A stretch of DNA of 16,110 nt, taken from contig NZ_JALJYC010000036.1 in the NCBI RefSeq assembly GCF_024170405.1, positions 1-16,110 of the forward strand, in the 5' to 3' direction. Of this stretch, positions 6,313 through 12,586 are shown one piece after another. The position numbers were made by a program, and so were the translations under genes. Position 1 is the stretch's first letter. Every line of letters starts with the position of its first letter. The stretch is from Neisseria perflava. GTDB lineage: Bacteria; Pseudomonadota; Gammaproteobacteria; Burkholderiales; Neisseriaceae. The notes beneath the pieces are model-generated. The model made no database searches. It saw only the letters and a program-made list of their open reading frames with translations, and was not told the origin of the DNA.

Positions 6313-7431
6313 ATGCAAAAAGCAGTAATGGCATGGATATTGGCAGCTTTACCGTTAACCGTTGCGGCCGAAGTGACTCTATACGGCCAAATTAAAAGCA
6401 GCGTATCGGTTAACCAAGTCAAAATTAAAGGGGATTCGGGTACGGAAAAAAGCAGCACGTCAACCCGTATCAATGACAATACCTCACGTCTAGGTTTCAA
6501 GGGGAGCGAGCGCTTGAGCGGGGATGTGAAAGCGATTTGGCAGGTGGAGCAGCGGATTTCTGTTTTAGGCGATAAGTCCGGCTGGGCAACGCGGGATTCG
6601 TTTATCGGCTTGGAGGGTAAATTTGGCAAAATCCGTGCCGGCCATCTCAATAATCTGCTAAATGAAATGGATACCATTGATACGTGGATGGGTAATCCGA
6701 GCGCGACGTATTTGAGCATTTTTACCCGTACCGGCACGCGGACTACTTCGGTGCGCTATGACAGCCCGGCGTTTAAGGGCTGGAAATTGAACCTGCAATA
6801 TGCGCCGCGTGATAATCAAAATGCCACCGATAAATATGCGTATGAAGTGGCCGGGCGCGATCAATATAACGTGGGCTTGATTTACGACAACGGCAAAGAT
6901 TTTTTTGTGAAAACCGCATATAACCTGCGCAAAAACCGCGTCGGCTATCAAGACGGCCATATTGTCCGCGTGGAAACCGCTTATTTGCCGGACAAATTCT
7001 TTTTAGGCGCAGGCGTGCAATATGCCAAAGCCAATGAAAGCGGCAATACATATTTGAGCCATTTTTTAGACGGATTCGGCAGCTATAACGGCAATTCCCT
7101 GACTGTTGACAGCGGCAAAACCAAGGCTGTGAAAGTCGTTGACGCAGCGGTAACAGCCGGATACAACTTCGGCCATTTGCGCCCGCGCATTTCGTATGCT
7201 CACGGCTGGCCGGCAAAAGGTGTCGGCAGCGATAAGACGCTGGTGGATAAATTCGATCAAATCGTTGTCGGCGGCGATTACCGTTTCAGCAAACGCACCG
7301 CTTTACGCGGCCAGCTCGCTTACATGCGCGTGGGTGGCGATACGCAGCTTTATACCGATGGCAGCGGACAGTTGCATAAAGGCAAAGTTGAACAGACGGC
7401 GGCCACTTTGGGTCTGCACCATCGTTTTTAA
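6313..7431 (+). CDS. neisserial-type outer-membrane porin
   Basis: The 372-residue precursor has a signal peptide (about 1-19, cut after VAA) and then EVTLYGQIKSSV, the typical first beta-strand of neisserial and other betaproteobacterial porins. Family blocks follow: SRLGFKGSERLSGDVKAIWQVEQ (in part), DSFIGLEGKFGKIRAGHL, TSVRYDSPAFKGW and a run of alternating hydrophobic strands, ending with LGLHHRF, where the final Phe is the outer-membrane assembly signal. It should form trimeric 16-stranded general diffusion pores. At 372 residues it is longer than meningococcal PorB (about 330), probably through longer loops. ATG 6313 has AAAGGGAG 9-16 bases ahead; in-frame codons back to 6259 would destroy the signal peptide. 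A bidirectional terminator separates it from cueR. I leave the symbol blank because PorA/PorB naming does not transfer safely. Confidence 0.93.
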   Translation: MQKAVMAWILAALPLTVAAEVTLYGQIKSSVSVNQVKIKGDSGTEKSSTSTRINDNTSRLGFKGSERLSGDVKAIWQVEQRISVLGDKSGWATRDSFIGLEGKFGKIRAGHLNNLLNEMDTIDTWMGNPSATYLSIFTRTGTRTTSVRYDSPAFKGWKLNLQYAPRDNQNATDKYAYEVAGRDQYNVGLIYDNGKDFFVKTAYNLRKNRVGYQDGHIVRVETAYLPDKFFLGAGVQYAKANESGNTYLSHFLDGFGSYNGNSLTVDSGKTKAVKVVDAAVTAGYNFGHLRPRISYAHGWPAKGVGSDKTLVDKFDQIVVGGDYRFSKRTALRGQLAYMRVGGDTQLYTDGSGQLHKGKVEQTAATLGLHHRF

Positions 7432-7449
7432 CGGTAAAAGTATGATTAG

Positions 7450-7480
7450 AAAAAACTGCCCGGATGTCGGGCAGTTTTTT
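7450..7480. terminator. bidirectional intrinsic terminator, porin and cueR
   Basis: A perfect 13-bp stem (7450-7462 with 7468-7480) and a GATGT loop combine a GC-rich core, CTGCCCG/CGGGCAG, with A6 on one side and T6 on the other. It works in either direction and serves the convergent porin and cueR genes. Unlike most terminators here it is not built from DUS. Confidence 0.93.
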
Positions 7481-7485
7481 ATGGG

Positions 7486-7896
7486 TCAACAGGTGCAGCA
7501 CGGAGGCTGCGCGTCTGATAAGGATTCGATAATCGGACAATCCGGGCTGTCATTGCCTTGGCAGCAATCGTGCCATTGTTGCAGGGTATCCGCCATTTTT
7601 TGCAAACGGCGGATTTTTTCTTGCAATGCGGCAATGTGTTCGGCGGTCAGCGCTTTGACTTCGGCGCTGGTGCGGTGCGGATTGTTTTTCAGTTGCAGCA
7701 GCGTTTGGATTTGCGCCAATGAAAAATCCACATCGCGCGCGTGTTTGATGAAGGCCAAAGTGTCTAAATCTTTTTCGCTGTATTGGCGGTAACCGGCTTC
7801 ATTACGCTCGGCTGCGTGAATCAGACCGGATTTTTCATAATCGCGTATCATTTTGCTGCTCAAACCTGAGTGTCTGGCAATTTCGCTGATGTTCAC
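7486..7896 (-). CDS. cueR: copper-responsive MerR-family regulator CueR
   Basis: This 136-residue activator should sense Cu(I) and switch on copper efflux (usually copA) by unwinding a promoter with a long spacer. The N-terminal winged helix-turn-helix (about 1-38, MNISEIARHSGLSSKMIRDYE and the GYRQY wing) is followed by the dimerisation helix and the metal loop. The CueR subtype is shown by Ser77, the monovalent-metal signature, and by Cys112 and Cys120 with seven residues between them, the same numbering as in E. coli CueR, then PIIESL. The C-terminus ends CCTC, an extra cysteine pair motif like the CCHH tail of E. coli CueR. No copA or copper chaperone gene lies in the window, so its targets are elsewhere. 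It is transcribed alone, towards the porin. Confidence 0.93.
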   Translation of the reverse strand: MNISEIARHSGLSSKMIRDYEKSGLIHAAERNEAGYRQYSEKDLDTLAFIKHARDVDFSLAQIQTLLQLKNNPHRTSAEVKALTAEHIAALQEKIRRLQKMADTLQQWHDCCQGNDSPDCPIIESLSDAQPPCCTC

Positions 7897-7928
7897 AGTA
7901 GGTTCCTTTGGGAAGTTCTACTTGTACA

Positions 7929-7955
7929 ATTATAGGCAGGCCGCTTAAAAATCAA
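7929..7955 (-). promoter_or_regulatory. cueR: putative cueR promoter
   Basis: On the minus strand a perfect TATAAT (7934-7929) is preceded by TTGATT (7955-7950) with a 15-base spacer. That spacing is short for sigma70 and far from the 19-20 bases of a MerR-controlled promoter, so I see no sign that CueR activates its own gene. Confidence 0.45.
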
Positions 7956-7961
7956 GTCGTT

Positions 7962-8006
7962 AAAAAGGCCGTCTGAAAATACCGGTTTGCTGTTTTCAGA
8001 CGGCCT
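7962..8006 (-). terminator. DUS-pair terminator after the CNP1-like gene
   Basis: DUS copies at 7966-7977 and 7995-8006 form a 14-bp stem (7966-7979 with 7993-8006). Read on the minus strand the stem is followed by TTTTT, so it terminates the CNP1-like gene, whose stop codon is at 8029, before the cueR promoter is reached. Confidence 0.85.
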
Positions 8007-8028
8007 CGGGCAGAATTTTCTGCTCGGA

Positions 8029-8640
8029 TTATTTATCGTGATTCGCCATGGAAGTACCGTAGCGTCCGGCACGCTCGCGCAGCCGTTCGATTAAACCTTC
8101 TTGGGTGGTGGGTGTCCCGTCAACGCAGAAGGCGTTGTATAAAGTTGCCCGCAATTTATCGTTGCGGTTCATGGCAGAGCCGAGCGATTTCCATTCGGCG
8201 TTGCGCGGCTGAATCCAGCGTTTGTTGACGGTATCGCCGTAGCCGAAAATTTTATAGGAAGAACGCTTGTCTTCGCCGTAATCAAAGGTGCTGCGGGCGC
8301 AGAAAATGCCTTCGGCTGTCAGATTGTCGTAGCCTTGGGAGGATTGGGTATTGAGAATATAGCGGATACTGTTGTCGGGCGAGGGCATGATTTGAATGCT
8401 GCTCAACAGGATTTTCGGCTTCTTATCATAGGCAGCATCAACATAGATATCAAACCAGTCGCCCGATTTTGTATCGGGCAGAGGCGGCAGCGCCACTTCG
8501 GATTCTTTAAACTCGCGGGCGGCTTTTTCCGCTTCGCTTTCCTGATAACGGGTGTTGGTCAGCGTATCTTTGTCGCTGCGGGGCAGGGCGAAAGCAGAGG
8601 CGGCGGCAAGGGTAAGCAACAGCAGGCTGAAGCGGCGCAT
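8029..8640 (-). CDS. exported CNP1-like family protein
   Basis: The 203-residue product has a signal peptide (about 1-18, MRRFSLLLLTLAAASAFA) and a mature periplasmic domain. The pattern DWFDIYVDAA, then SIRYILNTQSSQGYDNLTAEGIFCA, YKIFGYGDTVNKRWIQPRNAEWKSL and LYNAFCVDG resembles the betaproteobacterial CNP1-like family, which has no established biochemical role. The two cysteines (in IFCA and AFCV) are likely to form a disulfide. The start at 8640 has GGAGAA upstream; the frame extends to 8763, but that would put residues before the signal peptide. It is divergent from the TusA-like gene, with promoters sharing about 110 bases. The family call is from motif memory, not a database search. Confidence 0.8.
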   Translation of the reverse strand: MRRFSLLLLTLAAASAFALPRSDKDTLTNTRYQESEAEKAAREFKESEVALPPLPDTKSGDWFDIYVDAAYDKKPKILLSSIQIMPSPDNSIRYILNTQSSQGYDNLTAEGIFCARSTFDYGEDKRSSYKIFGYGDTVNKRWIQPRNAEWKSLGSAMNRNDKLRATLYNAFCVDGTPTTQEGLIERLRERAGRYGTSMANHDK

Positions 8641-8672
8641 AAACAGGGTTCTCCGTATGAAAAGATGATTGC

Positions 8673-8701
8673 ATTGTAGGGTTTGACCGGCATGGGTGCA
8701 A
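8673..8701 (-). promoter_or_regulatory. promoter of the CNP1-like gene
   Basis: On the minus strand TTGCAC (8701-8696) and TACAAT (8678-8673) are separated by 17 bases, a good sigma70 match, 33 bases from the -10 box to the start codon. The opposing TATAAT for the TusA-like gene is only about 12 bases away, so the two promoters are close enough to interfere. Confidence 0.6.
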
Positions 8702-8712
8702 GCAAGTTGGGG

Positions 8713-8718
8713 TATAAT
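8713..8718 (+). promoter_or_regulatory. -10 box of the TusA-like gene
   Basis: A perfect TATAAT lies 33 bases ahead of the TusA-like start. No convincing -35 box is at the right distance; TTGACC at 8683-8688 is 24 bases away, which is too far. Confidence 0.5.
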
Positions 8719-8751
8719 TAACCAAATCTTAAATTGACTATCGAGTATCGG

Positions 8752-8976
8752 ATGATGAACCAAACATTAGATGTAACCGGATTAAAATGCCCGCTGCCCA
8801 TTTTGCGCGCCAAAAAAGCGCTGGCGCAGATGGAGCAGGGCGCGGTATTGACGGTTTTGGCGACCGACGGCGGCGCACCGGGCGATTTTGAAGCGTTTTG
8901 CCGCCAGACCGGACACGAATTACTGCAATCTAGCGAGGCTGACGGCGTGTTTACGCTGGTGGTCAAACACAAATAA
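8752..8976 (+). CDS. TusA-family sulfur carrier protein
   Basis: The 74-residue protein (73 if ATG 8755 is used) has the TusA fold signature: LDVTGLKCPLPILRAKKAL near the N-terminus, where the Cys of C-P-L-P accepts persulfide sulfur, and a short beta-alpha-beta-alpha body ending FTLVVKHK. TusA proteins pass sulfur to thiolation of tRNA wobble uridine or to other sulfur trafficking; several paralogues exist, so I do not assign the symbol tusA. The ribosome binding site is weak (GAGTATCGG), and either of two adjacent ATGs (8752, 8755) could be used. The stop overlaps the DUS ahead of the next lipoprotein gene by one base, which suggests an operon with that gene. Confidence 0.85.
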   Translation: MMNQTLDVTGLKCPLPILRAKKALAQMEQGAVLTVLATDGGAPGDFEAFCRQTGHELLQSSEADGVFTLVVKHK

Positions 8977-8987
8977 GGCCGTCTGAA
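8976..8987 (+). repeat. single DUS between stop and start of adjacent genes
   Basis: A full AGGCCGTCTGAA begins with the last A of the TusA-like stop codon and ends one base before the ATG of the lipoprotein gene. The AAGG at 8975-8978, partly made from the DUS, is the only ribosome-binding-like sequence for that ATG. Confidence 0.9.
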
Positions 8988-8988
8988 T

Positions 8989-9579
8989 ATGAATAAACGG
9001 TTGATGTTGCCCATGCTGGCTGTGTTGCTGGCAGCCTGCGGCAGCAGCGAAAAATCTGCCGAACAGAAAATCCAAGACGCGCAAACGGCGGTAGTGCTGT
9101 TTGCCGCCTCTTGCGCCGCCAATGACGGCCATCCGGCGCAAGTTGCGGCTTGGGCGGCGCAGCAGCAGGCAGGCGCGTTGACGCCGGAGCAAGTGAAGCA
9201 ACTGCCGTTCGGCCTGATTGAACCCGACGCACAGGCCGTGTGGAAACTGGAAAAAAACGGTTCGGCTTTTTATCTGACGCTGACGGCGGACAGTTGCAGC
9301 CTCAAAGCGGAAAAAGCGGATGAGGCGACAGTGCGCAGCGAATTTGAAAAACTCTTGCGCCAAGGCAGAACAGGTGTCAATGTCGAATTGCGCATCGACA
9401 AAGCCACGCAAAGTCCGTTTCCGTTTAGCCAGCTTTCTTACGCTTGGCGGGCGGCGGGCAGCCCGGATGAAACGCTGCTGACCGCCAATACTTCGGTTTC
9501 CGACAAATTGCCCGCGCAGGCTGTGTTGACGCTGACTCATCAAAGTTATCAGAATACAGCACCTGTGTTATCTCAATAA
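8989..9579 (+). CDS. lipoprotein, possibly NMCC_0638-like, function unknown
   Basis: The 196-residue precursor has a lipoprotein signal peptide with lipobox LAAC and the predicted lipidated Cys at 17; GSS follows, fitting outer-membrane sorting. The mature part includes ASCAANDGHPAQVAAWA, with a Cys that probably pairs with the one in ADSCSLKAEKAD, and a C-terminal half of alternating strands. The pattern and its place beside pyrC recall a neisserial lipoprotein family named after NMCC_0638, but this is memory and not a search result. No enzyme motif is visible. It starts 12 bases after the TusA-like stop, with a DUS filling the gap, so it is probably co-transcribed. A reversed DUS pair separates it from pyrC. 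Confidence 0.8.
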   Translation: MNKRLMLPMLAVLLAACGSSEKSAEQKIQDAQTAVVLFAASCAANDGHPAQVAAWAAQQQAGALTPEQVKQLPFGLIEPDAQAVWKLEKNGSAFYLTLTADSCSLKAEKADEATVRSEFEKLLRQGRTGVNVELRIDKATQSPFPFSQLSYAWRAAGSPDETLLTANTSVSDKLPAQAVLTLTHQSYQNTAPVLSQ

Positions 9580-9588
9580 TAGGCAGCA

Positions 9589-9622
9589 TTCAGACGGCCT
9601 TGCCGTATGGAGGCCGTCTGAA
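9589..9622. repeat. reversed DUS pair between lipoprotein gene and pyrC
   Basis: TTCAGACGGCCT (9589-9600) and AGGCCGTCTGAA (9611-9622) form a 12-bp stem with a 10-base loop. The arm order is opposite to the terminator type and the hairpin is followed by AAAAATAA, not a T run, so an intrinsic terminator is unlikely in this direction. Confidence 0.8.
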
Positions 9623-9628
9623 AAATAA

Positions 9629-9657
9629 TTTACCCTATCTATTTGTTTAAATTAAAT
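9629..9657 (+). promoter_or_regulatory. pyrC: weak candidate pyrC promoter
   Basis: TTTACC (9629-9634) and TTAAAT (9652-9657) are 17 bases apart in an AT-rich stretch just ahead of pyrC. Both boxes are imperfect, and pyrC may instead be read from the upstream gene. Confidence 0.3.
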
Positions 9658-9679
9658 TTATCCAAGATTAAGGAACGCC

Positions 9680-10717
9680 ATGCAAACCCTGACCATTATC
9701 CAGCCCGACGATATGCACTTACACCTGCGCGACGGTGACGCGCTCAAAGCCGTTGCACAATACTCCGCCCGCCAGATGGGTCGCGCGGTGATTATGCCCA
9801 ACTTGAAACCACCCGTGGCAAGCGTGGCCGACGCATTGGCCTATAAGCAGCGCATTTTGGCGGCTTTGCCCGAAGGCAGTACATTCGAGCCGCTGATGAC
9901 GCTGTATCTGACCGACAAAACCACGCCCGAATTGGTGCGCGAAGCCAAAGCCGCCGGTATTGTCGCGTTCAAACTTTATCCTGCCGGTGCGACCACCAAT
10001 TCCGATTCCGGCGTGACCGATTTGTTCAAACTGATTCCGGTGTTGCAGGAAATTGCCGCGCAGGACATGCGCTTTTTGGTGCACGGCGAAGTTACCGATG
10101 CCGAGATTGATATTTTTGACCGCGAAGCGGCGTTTATCGAGCGCGTGATGAAACCGGTTTTTTCACAAGTACCTGATTTAAAAGTAGTATTTGAACACAT
10201 TACCACCGCCGAAGCCGCCAAGCTGGTGTTGGAAGCAGGCGATAATGTCGCCGCCAGCGTGACCCCGCAGCATTTGCTGCTCAACCGCAACGATTTGCTG
10301 GTCGGTGGCGTGCGTCCGCACCATTTCTGTCTGCCGGTGTTGAAACGCGAAACCCACCGTCAGGCTTTGGTGGCCGCTGTTACCGGCGATAAAGCGCATA
10401 AATTTTTCTTGGGCACGGATTCCGCGCCGCACGCCAAGTCCGCCAAAGAAAACGCCTGCGGCTGCGCCGGTATGTTCAGCGCATTAACCGCCATCGAGCT
10501 GTATGCCGAGGTCTTTGATAATGCCGGTGCGCTGGACAAACTGGAAGCCTTCGCTTCGCAAAACGGCGCCCGTTTTTACGGTCTGCCGGAGAATACGCGC
10601 AAAATTACCTTGGTAAAACAGGCGCAGCAAGTACCTGACAGCCTGCCGTATGGCGACGGCGAAGTGTTGGTACCGATGCGGGCAGGCGGCGAAGTGGCTT
10701 GGTCGGTGCAGTATTAA
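9680..10717 (+). CDS. pyrC: dihydroorotase (class II, PyrC type)
   Basis: PyrC closes carbamoyl aspartate to dihydroorotate, the third step of pyrimidine synthesis, using two zinc ions. The 345-residue length fits the E. coli-type enzyme (348). Metal ligands are recognisable: MHLHLRD with His13 and His15, FKLYPAGATTNSD with the carboxylated Lys98, HGEVTD with His135, EHITTAEAA with His173, and GTDSAPH with Asp247. The substrate region HHFCLPVLKRE and the ending NACGCAGMFS are also typical. The start is set by AAGGAAC 8 bases ahead. It ends in a strong DUS-pair terminator shared with the convergent nusB. No pyrimidine-responsive attenuator is evident in the 100-base leader. Confidence 0.98.
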   Translation: MQTLTIIQPDDMHLHLRDGDALKAVAQYSARQMGRAVIMPNLKPPVASVADALAYKQRILAALPEGSTFEPLMTLYLTDKTTPELVREAKAAGIVAFKLYPAGATTNSDSGVTDLFKLIPVLQEIAAQDMRFLVHGEVTDAEIDIFDREAAFIERVMKPVFSQVPDLKVVFEHITTAEAAKLVLEAGDNVAASVTPQHLLLNRNDLLVGGVRPHHFCLPVLKRETHRQALVAAVTGDKAHKFFLGTDSAPHAKSAKENACGCAGMFSALTAIELYAEVFDNAGALDKLEAFASQNGARFYGLPENTRKITLVKQAQQVPDSLPYGDGEVLVPMRAGGEVAWSVQY

Positions 10718-10736
10718 GTTGTCCGGATAAAATGGC

Positions 10737-10779
10737 AAAAGGCCGTCTGAAACGGGATTTCCGTTTCAGACGGCCTTTT
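10737..10779. terminator. bidirectional DUS-pair terminator, pyrC and nusB
   Basis: DUS copies at 10740-10751 and 10765-10776 extend to a perfect 19-bp stem (10737-10755 with 10761-10779) with a 5-base GATTT loop. A4 and T4 flank it, so it can end both pyrC and the convergent nusB transcript. Confidence 0.92.
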
Positions 10780-10822
10780 ATTATTTTAGCGCACGCTGGT
10801 TGCGCAAATGATAGCAGCGAAA

Positions 10823-11251
10823 TTAGGCGCCACGTTTCGGATCGTCGGGGCGCAGTTGCGCGGCGAGGCGGTCGAGAATACCGTTGACGAATTTGTGGCC
10901 GTCGGTACCGCCGAAGGTTTTGGTGACTTCGATGGCTTCGTTGATGATGACCGGATACGGGGTTTTCGGCATGGCGCTCAACTCGTGGCAGGCCATCAGC
11001 AAGACGGCGCGTTCAATCGGGCTGAGGTCTTTTTCGTCGCGGTCGAGCAGCGGGCGGATACGCTGCATGTATTCGGCTGCGTTGCTGCTGGTGCCGAAAA
11101 ACAGTTTGGTAAACAGCTCTTCGTCGGCTTTTTCAAATTCGGGCAAGTCGCGGATGTTTTTGGCGACTTCGGGCGCGGCGGTGTGGTTGATGTTGGCTTG
11201 GTACAGGGCTTGTACCGCCAGTTCGCGGGCGCGGCGGCGAGGGGTTTTCAT
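10823..11251 (-). CDS. nusB: transcription antitermination factor NusB
   Basis: NusB pairs with NusE (ribosomal protein S10) on boxA RNA to promote antitermination, mainly in rRNA operons. The 142-residue all-helical protein begins KTPRRRARELAVQALYQ, the Arg-rich boxA-contacting helix, and carries LSPIERAVLLMACHEL and the typical VIINEAIEVTKTFGGTDGHKFVNGILD (in part), diagnostic of the family. The start is supported by TAAGGAA on the minus strand. It lies downstream of ribH, the common bacterial ribH-nusB order, but 221 bases apart, with a repeat-bearing spacer. Confidence 0.97.
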   Translation of the reverse strand: MKTPRRRARELAVQALYQANINHTAAPEVAKNIRDLPEFEKADEELFTKLFFGTSSNAAEYMQRIRPLLDRDEKDLSPIERAVLLMACHELSAMPKTPYPVIINEAIEVTKTFGGTDGHKFVNGILDRLAAQLRPDDPKRGA

Positions 11252-11278
11252 GGGAAATTCCTTATGGTTTGAAACGGG

Positions 11279-11312
11279 TTCAGACGGCCTTACAAGGGAA
11301 AGGCCGTCTGAA
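11279..11312. repeat. reversed DUS pair in the ribH-nusB spacer
   Basis: TTCAGACGGCCT (11279-11290) and AGGCCGTCTGAA (11301-11312) face each other with a 10-base loop, in the same reversed order as the pair before pyrC. It is flanked by A-rich sequence on the right and no T run follows on either strand, so it should allow read-through from ribH into nusB. Confidence 0.8.
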
Positions 11313-11365
11313 AATTTGGTGGCGGGTCATTCGGAGGTGGGTAGGGCGGGCAACTCGTGACCGCA

Positions 11366-11389
11366 GGCAATCCCGCACTCGGGATTGCC
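11366..11389. repeat. GC-rich hairpin in ribH-nusB spacer
   Basis: GGCAATCCCG (11366-11375) and CGGGATTGCC (11380-11389) form a perfect 10-bp stem with a CACT loop. It lies in a 150-base block (about 11316-11470) that reads like a dispersed repeat: on the minus strand it starts with GTAGGTTGGGCTTTAACCCG, and GGGCGGGCAACTCGTGACCG lies at its other end. No T run follows the hairpin. Confidence 0.6.
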
Positions 11390-11472
11390 CACCGCAGCAA
11401 CACGATAGAGCGATATGGGAATATCCGTTGCTTTCGGCAGACGGCGGGTTAAAGCCCAACCTACATCAAGTA

Positions 11473-11955
11473 TTACTCGTCTTCGTCGTCAAACTGCTCT
11501 TCCAGCAGCAGGTTGACCAGATTGGCACACTCAACGGCAACTTTGGCGGCATCGCTGGCTTTTTCTTCGATACGCGCCACGGCTTGCTCGTCGTTTTCGG
11601 TGGTCAGGATGGCGTTGGCAATCGGGATGTTGTGATCCAAACCAACGCGGGTTACGCCGGCACCGGATTCGTTGGAAACCAGCTCGAAATGATAAGTTTC
11701 GCCGCGAATCACCACGCCGATGGCAATCAGCGCGTCGTATTGCTCGGAGGCGGCCATGTTTTGCAGAATCAGCGGCACTTCCAGCGCGCCAGGTACGGTG
11801 GCGACGGTGATGTCTTCTTCAGCCACGCCCAGTTCAATCAGGGTGCGGCAGCAGACTTTCAGCATTTCGCTGCCGATTTCGTTGGTAAAACGGGCTTGGA
11901 CGATACCGATACGCAGTTGGTTGCCGTTTAAGTCGGGGGTAATGATGTTCATCAT
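11473..11955 (-). CDS. ribH: 6,7-dimethyl-8-ribityllumazine synthase
   Basis: RibH condenses 5-amino-6-ribitylaminouracil with 3,4-dihydroxy-2-butanone 4-phosphate to give the riboflavin precursor lumazine; it forms an icosahedral or pentameric shell. The 160-residue protein shows IGIVQARFTNEI near the N-terminus, VPGALEVPL, and the active-site block IAIGVVIRGETYHFELVSNE with the catalytic His at 89. The ending is unusually acidic (EEQFDDEDE). ATG 11955 and 11952 are adjacent; AAAGGA is better spaced for the second, so the true protein may lack the first Met. It is upstream of nusB and downstream of the Imm33-like gene on the same strand. Confidence 0.97.
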   Translation of the reverse strand: MMNIITPDLNGNQLRIGIVQARFTNEIGSEMLKVCCRTLIELGVAEEDITVATVPGALEVPLILQNMAASEQYDALIAIGVVIRGETYHFELVSNESGAGVTRVGLDHNIPIANAILTTENDEQAVARIEEKASDAAKVAVECANLVNLLLEEQFDDEDE

Positions 11956-11974
11956 AAAATCCTTTGCAATGTTT

Positions 11975-12021
11975 TTTCAGACGGCCTTGCAATGGCCTTG
12001 CCGCCGTGAGGCCGTCTGAAA
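11975..12021. repeat. reversed DUS pair ahead of ribH
   Basis: TTCAGACGGCCT (11976-11987) and AGGCCGTCTGAA (12009-12020), with one extra pair outside, form a 13-bp stem with a 21-base loop. Arm order is the reversed type. It lies between the Imm33-like gene and ribH, both minus strand, and lacks a T run in that reading direction. Confidence 0.8.
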
Positions 12022-12045
12022 GATAAATCAAAAAAATGGAAAAAC

Positions 12046-12369
12046 TTAATCTTGCGGCTGCCAGTCGGCAACGGCTTGAAATCCGCCCTCTTCGTTTAAT
12101 TCCCATGCGCTGCCTTCCGGTTTGGTCAGCAGGGAGACGATGTCGGGGTTGTTTTTGGTGATGTCCGACATGCTGCACACGGTGAAATTGTCGGGATTGT
12201 CGGTGTATTCGTCGGTTTCGTCGCCGCTGAAAAAGCGCCAGCCGCTGTCGTGCTCAAACACGGGGGCTTCGCGGTAGAGGAAGCCGACCGGATCGCCTTG
12301 TTCGCTGACGGTTTTGGTGGCGATACAGCGGTTGAGTGCGACGGCTAACGCCTGAGCAAAAAGGTTCAT
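12046..12369 (-). CDS. Imm33/DUF2185-like protein
   Basis: The 107-residue soluble protein carries the pattern typical of DUF2185, now usually called the Imm33 domain: VGFLYREAP, then DSGWRFFSGDETDEYTDNPDN (43-60, in part) and a C-terminal IVSLLTKPEGSAWE. Imm33 domains are predicted immunity proteins of polymorphic toxin systems, but many copies stand alone and have no proven role. No toxin gene is next to it here. ATG 12369 was chosen over the adjacent TTG 12372 because GGAAG is then 5 bases away. It is the first gene of a minus-strand run ahead of ribH and nusB, and divergent from rnc. Confidence 0.75.
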   Translation of the reverse strand: MNLFAQALAVALNRCIATKTVSEQGDPVGFLYREAPVFEHDSGWRFFSGDETDEYTDNPDNFTVCSMSDITKNNPDIVSLLTKPEGSAWELNEEGGFQAVADWQPQD

Positions 12370-12416
12370 CAATCTTCCGTTTGAAATAAGAGGGATTAAG
12401 TGCGGATTTTACACGA

Positions 12417-12426
12417 TTCAGACGGC
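12417..12426 (-). repeat. single DUS core
   Basis: TTCAGACGGC, the complement of the 10-mer core, is followed by TT instead of CT. It is unpaired and lies in the 217-base space between the Imm33-like gene and rnc. Confidence 0.7.
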
Positions 12427-12486
12427 TTTAGCACCGAAAATCGGCGGATTTGCCGCGCTGCTGCAAACACAGGACGGGGTGTTTGA

Positions 12487-12495
12487 TGATACAAT
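12487..12495 (+). promoter_or_regulatory. rnc: candidate extended -10 promoter of rnc
   Basis: TGATACAAT fits an extended -10 element (TG-N-TATAAT-like). It is 91 bases ahead of the rnc start. No strong -35 box is at 17 bases. A second similar stretch, TTTGATGATTGTACAG, follows at about 12505. Confidence 0.4.
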
Positions 12496-12586
12496 AAGCC
12501 GTTCTTTGATGATTGTACAGCCTTAAAGTGTTTCCATATTCGGCGAGTATCGAAACGCGTTCGGGCTGCTTTTTTTGAAAGCCGCT

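Noticed and set aside
7196..7792. 198-residue plus-strand frame across the end of the porin and cueR
   Set aside because: It passes through the perfect bidirectional terminator at 7450-7480 and is out of frame with the porin and antisense to cueR.
7903..7914. TTCC-TTTG-GGAA inverted repeat near the cueR start as a CueR operator
   Set aside because: It lies downstream of the predicted start of transcription, not in the spacer of a promoter, and its arms are only 4 bases.
11269..11931. 220-residue plus-strand frame across ribH and the ribH-nusB spacer
   Set aside because: It is antisense to ribH and runs through DUS and repeat sequence; the product has low-complexity Gly, Phe and Val content.
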